From Microbacterium enclense (GTDB lineage: Bacteria > Actinomycetota > Actinomycetes > Actinomycetales > Microbacteriaceae): 64,000 nucleotides of DNA. This document shows, piece after piece, positions 51,630 to 59,846 of this stretch. The stretch spans positions 186,001-250,000 of the forward strand of contig NZ_KQ758470.1 of the NCBI RefSeq assembly GCF_001456955.1, written 5' to 3'. Both the position numbers and the translations under genes were made by a program. Each line of letters begins with the position of its first letter. The stretch's first letter is position 1. The notes under the pieces were generated by a model that made no database searches, had not been told where the DNA came from, and saw only the letters and a list, made by a program, of their open reading frames with translations.

Positions 51630-51654
51630 GCGTGAGGCGACGAGGTTGGGCGGC

Positions 51655-52500
51655 TCAGCGAGCCACGGCGAGGTGGCGGCCCTGTGCCATCGCGAGGCGG
51701 ACGGTGTCGATCACGTAATCGGGCTCGAAGAGGATCTGCACGTAGTCGAAGCGCAACACGGTGTATCCGCGCAGAAGCAGTCGGGCGTCCTGGCGGATGT
51801 CGCGGCGTCGGTCCGCCGGTGAGCTGTGGAAGGCGAACCCATCGATCTGGATCGCGAGGCGCTCGCCGATCACCGCATCGACCGGGTGCCCATCGATCCA
51901 CACTTGCTGCCGCAGGCTGACGCCGATCGCGCGCATCATCTCGCGGAAGTGCGTCTCGAGGCCCGAGTCGGAGAGGAACGTCGCGACGCGAGCGAACCTC
52001 GATGCGCGGGTCGATCGCCAGACCACCGCCGCCAGGGTGTCCGCATCGACTTTCTTCGACCGCAGTGCGGACTCCCACACGGCGAGAGCATCGACGGGAG
52101 GAAGGCAGCGCGCGACGTGGAACAGCACGTTGATCAGCGGCTCGAGGGCATCGGTGCGGATGAGGGGTACGGGGGCAGTGGCGCGATGCAGTCGCATCCC
52201 TGTGCCGTCGAGCCGCGAGGCCGTGGCGGGCACCCACACGTGCACGTCTTCGCTCCTCGGTGTCCACAGGCCCATGTCGTGGGCGGCGCTCACGCAGGTC
52301 GACCGGCCGCCGACGGATGCCGCTCGCTTGCGGCTCGACGGACAATCGGGCGCGACGATCCAGGAACGCCGGACGCGTTCGACTTCCGACGCTGCCACGG
52401 CCGCCGCGATCGCCCGCGGGCCGAAACCCGCGTCAGCAGCCGAGGACGTGTGAGCGACGCCGCCGCGTCCCGTCAACCATGCGATCAGGTCGGGTGTCAT
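51655..52500 (-). CDS. DUF559 (Vsr-like endonuclease fold) protein
   Basis: This 281-residue protein has an N-terminal helical winged region (WLTGRGGVAHTSSAADAG, resembling the AbiEi-like antitoxin N-terminus) and a C-terminal DUF559 domain with a Vsr/restriction-like core: WIDGHPVDAVIGERLAIQID, then FHSSPADRRRDIRQDARLLL and GYTVLRFDYVQILFEP. The Asp and Gln-x-Asp spacing matches the PD-(D/E)xK-like nuclease pattern. Such proteins are common single genes in Microbacteriaceae with no proven role. No toxin partner is adjacent. It is flanked on both sides by copies of the same repeat. Confidence 0.75.
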   Translation of the reverse strand: MTPDLIAWLTGRGGVAHTSSAADAGFGPRAIAAAVAASEVERVRRSWIVAPDCPSSRKRAASVGGRSTCVSAAHDMGLWTPRSEDVHVWVPATASRLDGTGMRLHRATAPVPLIRTDALEPLINVLFHVARCLPPVDALAVWESALRSKKVDADTLAAVVWRSTRASRFARVATFLSDSGLETHFREMMRAIGVSLRQQVWIDGHPVDAVIGERLAIQIDGFAFHSSPADRRRDIRQDARLLLRGYTVLRFDYVQILFEPDYVIDTVRLAMAQGRHLAVAR

Positions 52501-52619
52501 CGCATCAGGCTCGCGGCTGCGAGACGTCCGTCATCTGCGGGCGCCATGAAATGGGGATGACGGGGAAGAACAGCGGCCTGGGGAGGAGGGGCTGCGAAGG
52601 CTGTTGAGCTACGCCGATC

Positions 52620-52711
52620 GTCACGAGAACAGGAAACGCGACGAGAACAGGACGAATGGGCCCGTTTCGTCCTGTTCCCGTGACTTCCCCTGTTCTCGTG
52701 ACGCGTCGACC
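52620..52711. repeat. four-motif foldback element, ACGAGAACAGG family copy 4
   Basis: ACGAGAACAGG occurs twice (about 52623 and 52641), then CCTGTTCCCGT and CCTGTTCTCGT inverted at about 52671 and 52690. It lies between the DUF559 promoter and the end of the oligopeptidase gene, which has its own terminator. Confidence 0.8.
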
Positions 52712-52725
52712 GGAACCGGGACGCC

Positions 52726-52758
52726 GAACGCCCCGCCGCTCGGAGCGGCGGGGCGTTC
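52726..52758. terminator. terminator hairpin after the oligopeptidase gene
   Basis: A perfect 15-bp stem, GAACGCCCCGCCGCT with AGCGGCGGGGCGTTC, and a 3-base loop lie 28 bases beyond the minus-strand stop. Confidence 0.75.
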
Positions 52759-52786
52759 GAGGACCGGGTTCGGGCGGACCGCGCGC

Positions 52787-54901
52787 CTACTCCGCGAGGC
52801 CGAGCACGTCGAGCAGCCACGCCAGCTCGAACGCGCGCTCGCGCCAGGCGTTGTAACGGCCGCTGACGCCGCCGTGGCCGGCGACCATCTCGCACTTGAG
52901 CATCGCGTCGGCGCCGACCTCGCGCAGGCGCGCGACCCACTTGGCAGGCTCGACGTACAGCACGCGGGTGTCGTTGAGCGAGGTGACCGCGAGGATCCGC
53001 GGATAGGTGACGCCGTCGCGGACGTTCTCGTACGGCGAGTACGACTTCATGTATGCGTAGACCTCGGCGTTGTGGAGCGGGTCGCCCCACTCGTCCCACT
53101 CGATGACGGTGAGCGGCAGCGACGGGTCGAGGATCGTCGTGAGCGCGTCGACGAACGGCACATCGGCCAGGATGCCGGCGAACAGCTCGGGCGCGAGATT
53201 CGCGACCGCGCCCATGAGCAGACCGCCCGCGCTGCCGCCCTCGGCGACGACGCGATCGGGGGTGGTGTACCCGGCATCCACGAGGTGACGCGCCGCGGCG
53301 ACGAAGTCGGTGAAGGTGTTGCGCTTGGCGAGCAGCTTCCCGTCTTCGTACCACTGGCGACCCATCTCGCCGCCGCCGCGCACGTGGGCGACGGCGAAGA
53401 CGACGCCGCGGTCGAGCAGCGACAGACGCGGCACCGAGAAGCCGGGCTCGATCGAGTGCTCGTAGGAGCCGTAGCCGTAGAGGTGCACGGGGCGAGGGGA
53501 CGTGCCGGGCTCACCGAACGAGCGCTTCCACACCAGCGACACGGGCACCTCGGTGCCGTCTTCCGCCGGGGCCCAGACGCGGGCCTGCCCGTAATCGGCC
53601 GGGTCGAAGCCCCCGAGCACCGGCTGACGCTTGCGCAGCAGCAGCTCGCCGGAGTCGACGACGTAGTCGTACACCGTGCCGGGGGTGACGAACGAGCCGT
53701 AGCCGAGGCGCAGCACCGGGGGAGCCCACTCGGGGTTGCCGCCCGTTCCGACGCTGTACAGCGGCTCGTCGAACGCGATCTCGGTCACCGCGCCGTCGGT
53801 GTACGACAGCATGCCCAGGCGCGCGAGGCCGTCGCGGCGGTAGCCGACCACGCCCCAGTCGCGGAACGTGTCGACGCCCAGGAGCCGATGGCCGGTGCGG
53901 TGCGCGATGACCGTCTCGCGCGCCCCTTGGGGGTCGGATGCCGAGACCCGCACGAGCTCGAAATCGAGGGCGCCGTCGTTGTGCAGGATGAAGAGCACGT
54001 CTTCGCCGTCGACCACGGCGTGCGAGGAGGAGTACTCGACGCCCTCCCGCCGCGGCCACACCACGCGCGGCTCGCCGCGGAGGTCGTCGGCGTCGAGGAT
54101 CCACTCCTCGCTCGTGATCGACGAGCCCATCTCGATGACGAGGTAGCGGTCGCTGCGGGTGAAGTCGGCGCCGACCCAGTAGCGGTCGTCGCTCTCGTGG
54201 AAGAGCTTCACGTCGGCATCGACGGGGGTGCCGATCTCGTGCAGCCACACGGTGTCGGGCCGCCAGGCGTCGTCGACCGTGGTGTAGACGATGAAGCGGC
54301 CGTCGGGCGAGAAGGAGGCGCCCGAGAACGTGTCGGGGATCTCATCGGGGAGCGTCTCACCGGTGGCGAGGTCGCGAACCCGCAGGGTGTAACGCTCGTC
54401 GCCGGCGACATCGATGCCGTAGAGCATGCGCGTGCCGTCGCGGGAGACCTCGAAACTGCCGAGCGAGAAGAAGTCGGTGCCCTCGGCCTCGATGTTTCCG
54501 TCGAAGAGCACCTGCTCGCCGGGGACGGGTCGGTCGGGGGAGAGGGTCGGCGGGGTCCAGTCGTCGGGGGAGTCGAGCGGCGCGCGGCACTGGATGCCGT
54601 ACTGCGCTCCCGCCACGGTGCGGCCGTAGTACCACCAGTCGCCGCGTCGGGCGGGGACCGACAGGTCGGTCTCGAGGGTGCGACCCTTGATCTCGCCGAA
54701 GATCGCGTCGCGCAGCGGACCCAGCGCGGCGGTGCGCGCCGTCGTGTAGGCGTTCTCGGCCTCGAGGTGGGCGACGACCTCGGCGTCGTCTTTCGCGCGG
54801 AGCCACTCGTACGGGTCGTCGAACGTGTCGCCGTGGTGGGTGCGCGGCGCGGGGCGGCGTTCGGTGACGGGCGGGGTCGGCTGGTGCTGGAGGTCGGTCA
54901 C
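52787..54901 (-). CDS. S9A prolyl oligopeptidase (oligopeptidase B-like)
   Basis: This 704-residue serine peptidase has an N-terminal seven-bladed propeller (about residues 70-410) and a C-terminal alpha/beta-hydrolase domain. The nucleophile Ser is in EGGSAGGLLMGAVANL, the acid is in the following VTSLNDTRVLYVEPAKW region and the catalytic His is in EMVAGHGGVSGRY. LYGYGSYEHSIEPGFSVPRL and FAVAHVRGGGEMGRQWYEDG fit oligopeptidase B, which cuts after basic residues in short peptides. There is no signal peptide. GTG at 54901 lies six bases after TACCGT. Confidence 0.92.
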   Translation of the reverse strand: MTDLQHQPTPPVTERRPAPRTHHGDTFDDPYEWLRAKDDAEVVAHLEAENAYTTARTAALGPLRDAIFGEIKGRTLETDLSVPARRGDWWYYGRTVAGAQYGIQCRAPLDSPDDWTPPTLSPDRPVPGEQVLFDGNIEAEGTDFFSLGSFEVSRDGTRMLYGIDVAGDERYTLRVRDLATGETLPDEIPDTFSGASFSPDGRFIVYTTVDDAWRPDTVWLHEIGTPVDADVKLFHESDDRYWVGADFTRSDRYLVIEMGSSITSEEWILDADDLRGEPRVVWPRREGVEYSSSHAVVDGEDVLFILHNDGALDFELVRVSASDPQGARETVIAHRTGHRLLGVDTFRDWGVVGYRRDGLARLGMLSYTDGAVTEIAFDEPLYSVGTGGNPEWAPPVLRLGYGSFVTPGTVYDYVVDSGELLLRKRQPVLGGFDPADYGQARVWAPAEDGTEVPVSLVWKRSFGEPGTSPRPVHLYGYGSYEHSIEPGFSVPRLSLLDRGVVFAVAHVRGGGEMGRQWYEDGKLLAKRNTFTDFVAAARHLVDAGYTTPDRVVAEGGSAGGLLMGAVANLAPELFAGILADVPFVDALTTILDPSLPLTVIEWDEWGDPLHNAEVYAYMKSYSPYENVRDGVTYPRILAVTSLNDTRVLYVEPAKWVARLREVGADAMLKCEMVAGHGGVSGRYNAWRERAFELAWLLDVLGLAE

Positions 54902-54907
54902 CGTTCC

Positions 54908-54913
54908 ACGGTA
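54908..54913 (-). promoter_or_regulatory. -10 hexamer TACCGT, leaderless start of oligopeptidase gene
   Basis: On the minus strand TACCGT is followed by GGAACG and the GTG at 54901. Confidence 0.55.
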
Positions 54914-54978
54914 GTCCGCCGTTCCGACATCGGCCCGAGAGGACGCTCCGGATGCCGCGCCGCCCACGCCGTGCGCGT

Positions 54979-55007
54979 TTGACCATCGCCGCCGCCGGTG
55001 AAAGGAT
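54979..55007 (+). promoter_or_regulatory. promoter TTGACC-N17-AAGGAT before the phosphate transporter
   Basis: A near-consensus -35 with a 17-bp spacer and a moderate -10 lies 104 bases before the GTG start. Confidence 0.5.
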
Positions 55008-55021
55008 GTCGTCGCGACCTC

Positions 55022-55050
55022 GTTGAACGAGTGTCGAACTCCAGGTGAAC
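55022..55050 (+). promoter_or_regulatory. Pho-box-like triple repeat
   Basis: GTTGAAC (55022), GTCGAAC (55033) and GGTGAAC (55044) are spaced exactly 11 bp apart, upstream of a phosphate transporter. Tandem 11-bp units with a conserved half are the known layout of Streptomyces PhoP boxes. They lie just downstream of the promoter TTGACC/AAGGAT, so PhoP could repress that promoter or activate a further one. Confidence 0.6.
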
Positions 55051-55110
55051 TCTTCGTTCGTCACGCCGGTCCCGTCGGCATCCCTTCTTCCTTCTCACGG
55101 AAAGCGAACG

Positions 55111-56328
55111 GTGGAGAGCGCAGCCCTCATCATCGTGCTGGTCATCGCGCTGGCACTCTTCTTCGACTTCACCAACGGCTTCCACGACACCGCGAACGCG
55201 ATGGCCACCCCCATCGCGACCGGTGCGCTGAAGCCCAAGGTGGCGGTCCTACTCGCCGCGTGCCTCAACCTCGTCGGCGCCTTCTTGTCGACGGAGGTCG
55301 CCAAGACCATCTCGGGCGGCATGATCCGCGAAGACCAGTTGAGTCCCGACATCTTCCCGCCGATCATCTTCGCCGGCCTCATCGGTGCGATCACGTGGAA
55401 CATGCTGACCTGGCTCCTGGGGCTCCCGTCGAGCTCGTCGCACGCCCTCTTCGGCGGACTGATCGGCGCGACGCTGGTGGGCGTCGGGGTGAGCGCGATC
55501 GACACGGGCGTGGTGCTGAGCAAGGTGATCCTGCCGGCGCTCATCGCGCCCCTGACGGCGGGCATCATCGCCTTCACCGTCACGAAGATCGCCTACGGCG
55601 TCACCCGTCGCTACGACATGAAGGCCGACGGGCGCGACGGCTTCCGCTGGGGGCAGATCTTCACGTCGTCGTTGGTCGCCCTCGCCCACGGCACCAACGA
55701 CGCGCAGAAGACGATGGGCGTCATCACCCTGGCCCTCATCACGGTGGGCTGGCAGTCGACATCGAACCCCGACCCGCAGCTGTGGGTGGTCTTCGCCTGC
55801 GCGATCACGATCGCCCTCGGCACCTATATGGGAGGCTGGCGCATCATCCGCACTCTCGGCAAGGGCCTGACCGACGTCAAGCCCGCCCAGGGCTTCTCGG
55901 CCGAGACGTCGACGGCGGCGACCATCCTGGCATCCAGTGCCCTCGGCTTCGCCCTGTCGACCACGCAGGTCGCCTCGGGATCGGTCATCGGATCGGGCCT
56001 CGGCCGCCGCGGATCGACCGTGCGATGGAACACCGTGGGGCGCATCATGGTCGGCTGGGTGCTGACCCTTCCCGCGGCCGGTGCCGTGGGCGCGGCGGCG
56101 GCGCTGATCGTGGTGTGGCTGGGCGGCTGGGGCGTCGCCGTCGACGCGGTCATCGCGGTCGTGATCATCCTGGGGCTCTTCCTTCGCTCGCGCCGCGACT
56201 CGGTCACGTCGGCCAACGCCATGAGCGAGGTCGCCGACTCGGGAGCGGCGGTCAAGGTGCCCCGCAAGCCCGGGCCCACGCGTCGCCAGCGTCGCCTCGA
56301 CCGCGCGAAGGCCGGGAAGGACGCCTGA
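55111..56328 (+). CDS. inorganic phosphate transporter (PiT family)
   Basis: This 405-residue membrane transporter imports metal-phosphate with protons. Family signatures GFHDTANAMATPIATGAL near the N-terminus and LAHGTNDAQKTMGVITLAL in the second half are both intact. About 10 hydrophobic segments are visible, with a cytosolic loop around residues 165-195 and a basic C-terminal tail. The GTG at 55111 begins directly before the first helix; a longer form from 55045 would add a hydrophilic Ser-rich leader and is less likely. Its stop overlaps the next ATG. Confidence 0.92.
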   Translation: MESAALIIVLVIALALFFDFTNGFHDTANAMATPIATGALKPKVAVLLAACLNLVGAFLSTEVAKTISGGMIREDQLSPDIFPPIIFAGLIGAITWNMLTWLLGLPSSSSHALFGGLIGATLVGVGVSAIDTGVVLSKVILPALIAPLTAGIIAFTVTKIAYGVTRRYDMKADGRDGFRWGQIFTSSLVALAHGTNDAQKTMGVITLALITVGWQSTSNPDPQLWVVFACAITIALGTYMGGWRIIRTLGKGLTDVKPAQGFSAETSTAATILASSALGFALSTTQVASGSVIGSGLGRRGSTVRWNTVGRIMVGWVLTLPAAGAVGAAAALIVVWLGGWGVAVDAVIAVVIILGLFLRSRRDSVTSANAMSEVADSGAAVKVPRKPGPTRRQRRLDRAKAGKDA

Positions 56329-56657
56329 TGCTCATCAACTGGGAAGCCTTCCTGCAGGTCTTCGTCGCCGCCCTGCTGGGCGCCTCGATCGTCGTGACGT
56401 TCTACGCCCTGGGCCTGCGCCTGCTCGTGCGCGGCGGGCGGCCGCCGCTGGTGGCACCGGCGGAGTTCACGGATGCCATCACGGTGCTCTCCGACAAGCA
56501 GCGGCGCCGTCATGAGAAGGCCGTCGCGAAAGCAGCGAAGAAGAACCCCCTCGGCGAGGGGCAGAAGCGCCTGTCGCTCCTGGGCGCCTACGCGTGCTTC
56601 GCGGTGTGCGCGGCGGCGGTGATCGGCGCGCTGCTGCTCATCCTCTTCAACCACTGA
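56328..56657 (+). CDS. small two-helix membrane protein coupled to the phosphate transporter
   Basis: This 109-residue protein has hydrophobic helices at about residues 7-32 and 86-106 and a basic Lys-rich loop (DKQRRRHEKAVAKAAKKNP) between. It starts inside the stop of the PiT gene (TGATG), so the two are made together. Similar small proteins follow PiT genes in actinobacteria. It may regulate or stabilise the transporter (inference). Confidence 0.8.
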   Translation: MLINWEAFLQVFVAALLGASIVVTFYALGLRLLVRGGRPPLVAPAEFTDAITVLSDKQRRRHEKAVAKAAKKNPLGEGQKRLSLLGAYACFAVCAAAVIGALLLILFNH

Positions 56658-56733
56658 TCGGATGCCGGTGCCCTTCCACTCGTGAGGCCATCGGCCGCAT
56701 CCGCCGGACGCGGTCTGTGGCGTCTCGAGGTCG

Positions 56734-56826
56734 CCGCGCGGGCGCGCCCGCCACGAGGTCGCGTGGCCGCCCGCCACGATCTTTCCGCGCGGGCGCGCCC
56801 CTCACGGCGTCTCCGCGCGGGCGCAC
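56734..56826. repeat. three CCGCGCGGGCGC repeats before the phosphoesterase gene
   Basis: CCGCGCGGGCGC occurs at 56734, 56785 and 56813; the first two continue as GCCC with CCACGAGG or CTCACGG after. The core is itself partly palindromic. No gene lies in the gap 56658-56863. Confidence 0.55.
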
Positions 56827-56851
56827 CGGACGCGATGTCGGAACCCCCTCC

Positions 56852-56857
56852 TAGGCT
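56852..56857 (+). promoter_or_regulatory. -10 hexamer TAGGCT, leaderless start
   Basis: TAGGCT is followed by GAGGAC and the ATG at 56864. Confidence 0.6.
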
Positions 56858-56863
56858 GAGGAC

Positions 56864-57763
56864 ATGGCATCCGTGCAGTTCGGTCAGCACGCGCCCGCGG
56901 CGCGCGTGATCCTCCACCTCAGCGACACCCACCTGCTGGGCGGCGACCGTCTGCTCGGCGAGCGATACGACACCGCGCGGCACCTGCGCCGCACCCTGCG
57001 CGCCGCCGAGGCGACCGGTGTGCGACCGGATGCCGTGGTGTTCACCGGCGACCTGACCGACCTCGGCGAACCCGAGGCCTACCAGGCGCTCCGGGCCGAG
57101 GTGGAGCCGTGGGCCGAGCGACTCGGTGCGCCGGTGGTGTGGGTCGCGGGCAATCACGACGAGCGTCCGGCTCTGCGCGCAGAACTGCTCGACGCGGAGG
57201 CGACCGAAGAGCCCGTGACCGGGGTCTGGAACCTCGATGGGCTCCGCCTCATCGCCCTCGATTCCACCGTTCCCGGGTGGCACCACGGCGACCTCGACGC
57301 GGAGCAGCTGGCGTGGCTGCGCGCCGAGCTCGCCGAGCCCGCCCCGTTGGGCACGATCCTGGCGCTGCATCACCCGCCGCTTCCCACGCACATCCCGTTC
57401 TTCGACATCCTCGAGCTGCGCGATCAGCCCGGTCTCGCCGATACCATCCGGGGGAGCGACGTGCGCGCGATCCTCGCGGGTCATCTGCACTACTCCACCT
57501 CGGGGACCTTCGCCGGGGTTCCGGTGAGCGTGGCCGCCGCGTCCTGCTACACGATGGATCTCGCCCGCCCCGCCGACGAAGTGAACGGGATGGATGCCGG
57601 GCGCTCGTTCCATCTCGTGCACGTGTGGCACGACACGATCACGCACGCCGTCGTGCCGGTCGTCGACGCGGAGGCGTCGGGATACTTCACCCCCGAGTGG
57701 ACGGCGCGCATGGCCGCGCTCAGCCCCGACGAGCGGCTCGAGGCGTTCTCACGCAAGCGATAA
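56864..57763 (+). CDS. calcineurin-like metallophosphoesterase (CpdA/GpdQ type)
   Basis: This 299-residue protein has all five metal-site blocks: HLSDTHLLG, VFTGDLTDLGE, VWVAGNHDERP, LALHHPPLPT and AILAGHLHYSTSG. This arrangement matches class III cyclic nucleotide phosphodiesterases and glycerophosphodiesterases. The substrate could be cAMP or a phosphodiester lipid headgroup and cannot be decided here. There is no signal peptide. It is a single gene followed by a 19-bp tandem repeat. Confidence 0.88.
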   Translation: MASVQFGQHAPAARVILHLSDTHLLGGDRLLGERYDTARHLRRTLRAAEATGVRPDAVVFTGDLTDLGEPEAYQALRAEVEPWAERLGAPVVWVAGNHDERPALRAELLDAEATEEPVTGVWNLDGLRLIALDSTVPGWHHGDLDAEQLAWLRAELAEPAPLGTILALHHPPLPTHIPFFDILELRDQPGLADTIRGSDVRAILAGHLHYSTSGTFAGVPVSVAAASCYTMDLARPADEVNGMDAGRSFHLVHVWHDTITHAVVPVVDAEASGYFTPEWTARMAALSPDERLEAFSRKR

Positions 57764-57800
57764 GCACGCGTCCGGTGCGGTCGTCGTCGCAGCGGCGCGA

Positions 57801-57935
57801 CGCGCTGGCAGCGTCTGAATGCGGCGACGCCAGCGGCTCGATGCGTCGCCAGCGTCGAGCGCGCCGCCAGCACCTGAGCGCGCCGCCAGCGTCTTGATGC
57901 GTCGCCAGCGGCTCGGTGCACCGGCAGCGGCCGGA
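57801..57935. repeat. 18-19 bp tandem repeat with GCCAGCG core
   Basis: The core GCCAGC recurs at 57829, 57848, 57866, 57885 and 57904, so with 18-19 bp spacing; degenerate units continue on both sides, the leftmost inverted (CGCTGGC at 57803). No protein is evident. It fills most of the 302-bp gap before aspA. Confidence 0.75.
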
Positions 57936-58065
57936 CCAAGCGGTGCAATAGACGCGCCGGACGGTGCGGATCCGACGGCAGGCCGTGACGGCCAGGGCGG
58001 TGGCCGATAGCGGTGGTTAGGCTCGTGGCATCCCTGCTCGCCGTGACACCCACAAGGACGTACCC

Positions 58066-59529
58066 ATGGCCCTGGACGCTTTGACGCGCACCCGTACCGA
58101 GACCGACTCCCTCGGATCCCTCGAGATCCCCGCCGACGCGTACTGGGGCATTCACACCGCGCGGGCGCTGGAGAACTTCCCGATCGCCAAGCGCCCCATC
58201 TCGGTCTATCCCGATCTCGTGCGCGGTCTCGCGATGGTCAAGCAGGCGTCCGCACGTGCCAATGCCGAGATCGGTGTCCTCGACGAGGCCAAAGCCGATC
58301 TGATCGACCGCGCGGCGCAGCGCGTCATCGACGGGGAGTTCCACGACGAGTTCACCGTCGGCGTCATCCAGGGCGGCGCCGGCACGTCGACGAACATGAA
58401 CGCCAACGAGGTCATCACCAACATCGCCCTCGAGATGGCGGGCCGCGAGAAGGGCGACTACGCCTTCCTGTCGCCGATCGACGACACCAACCGCAGCCAG
58501 TCGACGAACGACGTCTACCCGACCGCGATCAAGATCGGTCTCTCGCTCACGCTGCAGAGCCTCCTCGAAGAGCTCGCGCTGCTGCGGCAGTCGTTCCTGC
58601 GCAAGTCGGAGGAGTTCCACGACGTCTTGAAGGTCGGCCGCACCCAGCTGCAGGATGCCGTTCCCATGACGCTCGGGCAGGAGTTCCACGGCTTCGCGAC
58701 CACCCTCGGCGAGGACTACAGCCGCCTCACCGAGAACGCGTACCTGATGTACGAGATCAACATGGGGGCCACCGCCATCGGCACGGGCATCACCGCGCAC
58801 GCCGGCTACGGGGGAGCGGTACTGCGGCACCTGCGGGCGATCACCGGGCTCGACCTCGAGACCGCGAGCGACCTGGTCGAGTCGACGAGTGACACGGGGG
58901 CGTTCATGTCGTTCTCGTCGTCGCTCAAGCGCAACGCCGTGAAGCTGTCGAAGATCTGCAACGACCTGCGTCTGCTGTCGAGCGGTCCGCAGGCCGGTCT
59001 CGGCGAGATCAACCTCCCGCCCCGCCAGGCGGGGTCGAGCATCATGCCGGGCAAGGTGAATCCCGTCATCCCGGAGGTCGTCAATCAGGTCGCCTTCTCG
59101 GTCGTCGGCGCCGACATGACGGTCACCATGGCCGTCGAAGGCGGTCAGCTGCAGCTCAACGCGTTCGAGCCGGTGATCGCTCACTCGATCTACCAGTCGA
59201 TCACCTGGATGCGCCAGGCCATGTGGACGCTCCGGGTCAACTGCGTCGACGGCATCACGGCCAACCGCGAGCGACTGGGGGCCATGGTGGGCTCCTCGGT
59301 CGGCGTGGTCACGGCACTGACCCCGTTCATCGGCTACTCGGCGGCCGCGGCCCTCGCCAAGACGGCGCTGCTGACGCACCGCAACGTCGCCGATCTCGTG
59401 GTCGAGGCGGGGCTCATGACACGCGATGAGGTCACGAAGCAGATCTCGCCCGCGCGTCTGTCGGGCCTGCAGACGGTCACGGCGGCGATCCCCGTCATCC
59501 GTTCCGCCGACAGCGTCGTCGAGGAGTGA
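58066..59529 (+). CDS. aspA: aspartate ammonia-lyase
   Basis: This 487-residue fumarase/aspartase superfamily enzyme deaminates L-aspartate to fumarate. The early GIHTARALENFPIAKRPIS, the substrate-site QGGAGTSTNMNANEV, SPIDDTNRSQSTNDVYPTA and the signature loop GSSIMPGKVNPVIPEVVNQ (Val-Ile-Pro-Glu rather than the Thr-Gln-Cys-Glu of fumarase) assign it to aspartase. The ATG follows CACAAGGACG. Together with the asparaginase at 4893 it would turn asparagine into fumarate plus two ammonia. Confidence 0.94.
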   Translation: MALDALTRTRTETDSLGSLEIPADAYWGIHTARALENFPIAKRPISVYPDLVRGLAMVKQASARANAEIGVLDEAKADLIDRAAQRVIDGEFHDEFTVGVIQGGAGTSTNMNANEVITNIALEMAGREKGDYAFLSPIDDTNRSQSTNDVYPTAIKIGLSLTLQSLLEELALLRQSFLRKSEEFHDVLKVGRTQLQDAVPMTLGQEFHGFATTLGEDYSRLTENAYLMYEINMGATAIGTGITAHAGYGGAVLRHLRAITGLDLETASDLVESTSDTGAFMSFSSSLKRNAVKLSKICNDLRLLSSGPQAGLGEINLPPRQAGSSIMPGKVNPVIPEVVNQVAFSVVGADMTVTMAVEGGQLQLNAFEPVIAHSIYQSITWMRQAMWTLRVNCVDGITANRERLGAMVGSSVGVVTALTPFIGYSAAAALAKTALLTHRNVADLVVEAGLMTRDEVTKQISPARLSGLQTVTAAIPVIRSADSVVEE

Positions 59530-59530
59530 C

Positions 59531-59606
59531 GCGCTAAGCGCGTGGCGCTGAGCGCGCGGCGACCTGCCCGGGCTGAGCGCGCGTCGGTCGGCCCGCGCTC
59601 AGCGCG
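59531..59606. repeat. GCGCT(A/G)AGCGCG palindromes after aspA
   Basis: The self-complementary motif occurs at 59531, 59545 and, as GGCTGAGCGCG and CGCGCTCAGCGCG, at 59571 and 59594. The last two pair with each other and may terminate aspA. Confidence 0.6.
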
Positions 59607-59710
59607 TGCGGTGCGTTCGCGCCGCGTCGCGAGACGGCATCTCGCAGACATCTCGTTCGCGGCCTGCGACCGAGGTGCCAGCGAGGTGCAGTCTCGAGCC
59701 GAGGCATGTG

Positions 59711-59810
59711 CCCGCGCGCTCCGCGCTTCAGCCCCGTGCCCGCGCGCTCCGCGCTTCAGCCCAGCGCCCGCGCGCTCCGCGCTTCAGCCCCGCGCGCTCC
59801 GCTCGGCGCC
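59711..59810. repeat. 28-bp tandem repeat, 3.5 copies
   Basis: CCCGCGCGCTCCGCGCTTCA and the following GCCC begin at 59711, 59739 and 59767 with exact 28-bp spacing, then a partial unit. The array is between convergent aspA and the FAH-family gene. No gene is evident in 59530-59846. Confidence 0.8.
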
Positions 59811-59846
59811 GCGCCCCGCCGTGCTCCCGCGCCCCGGGCCTTCGCC

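Noticed and set aside
51266..51654. A toxin-antitoxin module formed by the DUF559 protein and a neighbour
   Set aside because: No second small gene is present; the neighbouring stretch is only repeats and the pfkA terminator.
55045..55110. Earlier start of the phosphate transporter
   Set aside because: The added 22 residues are hydrophilic and Ser-rich before the first helix, and the third GTnGAAC unit (55044-55050) would lie across this start.
57801..57935. CRISPR or iteron-type origin
   Set aside because: Units of 18-19 bp are continuous and degenerate, there are no spacers, and no replication gene is nearby.
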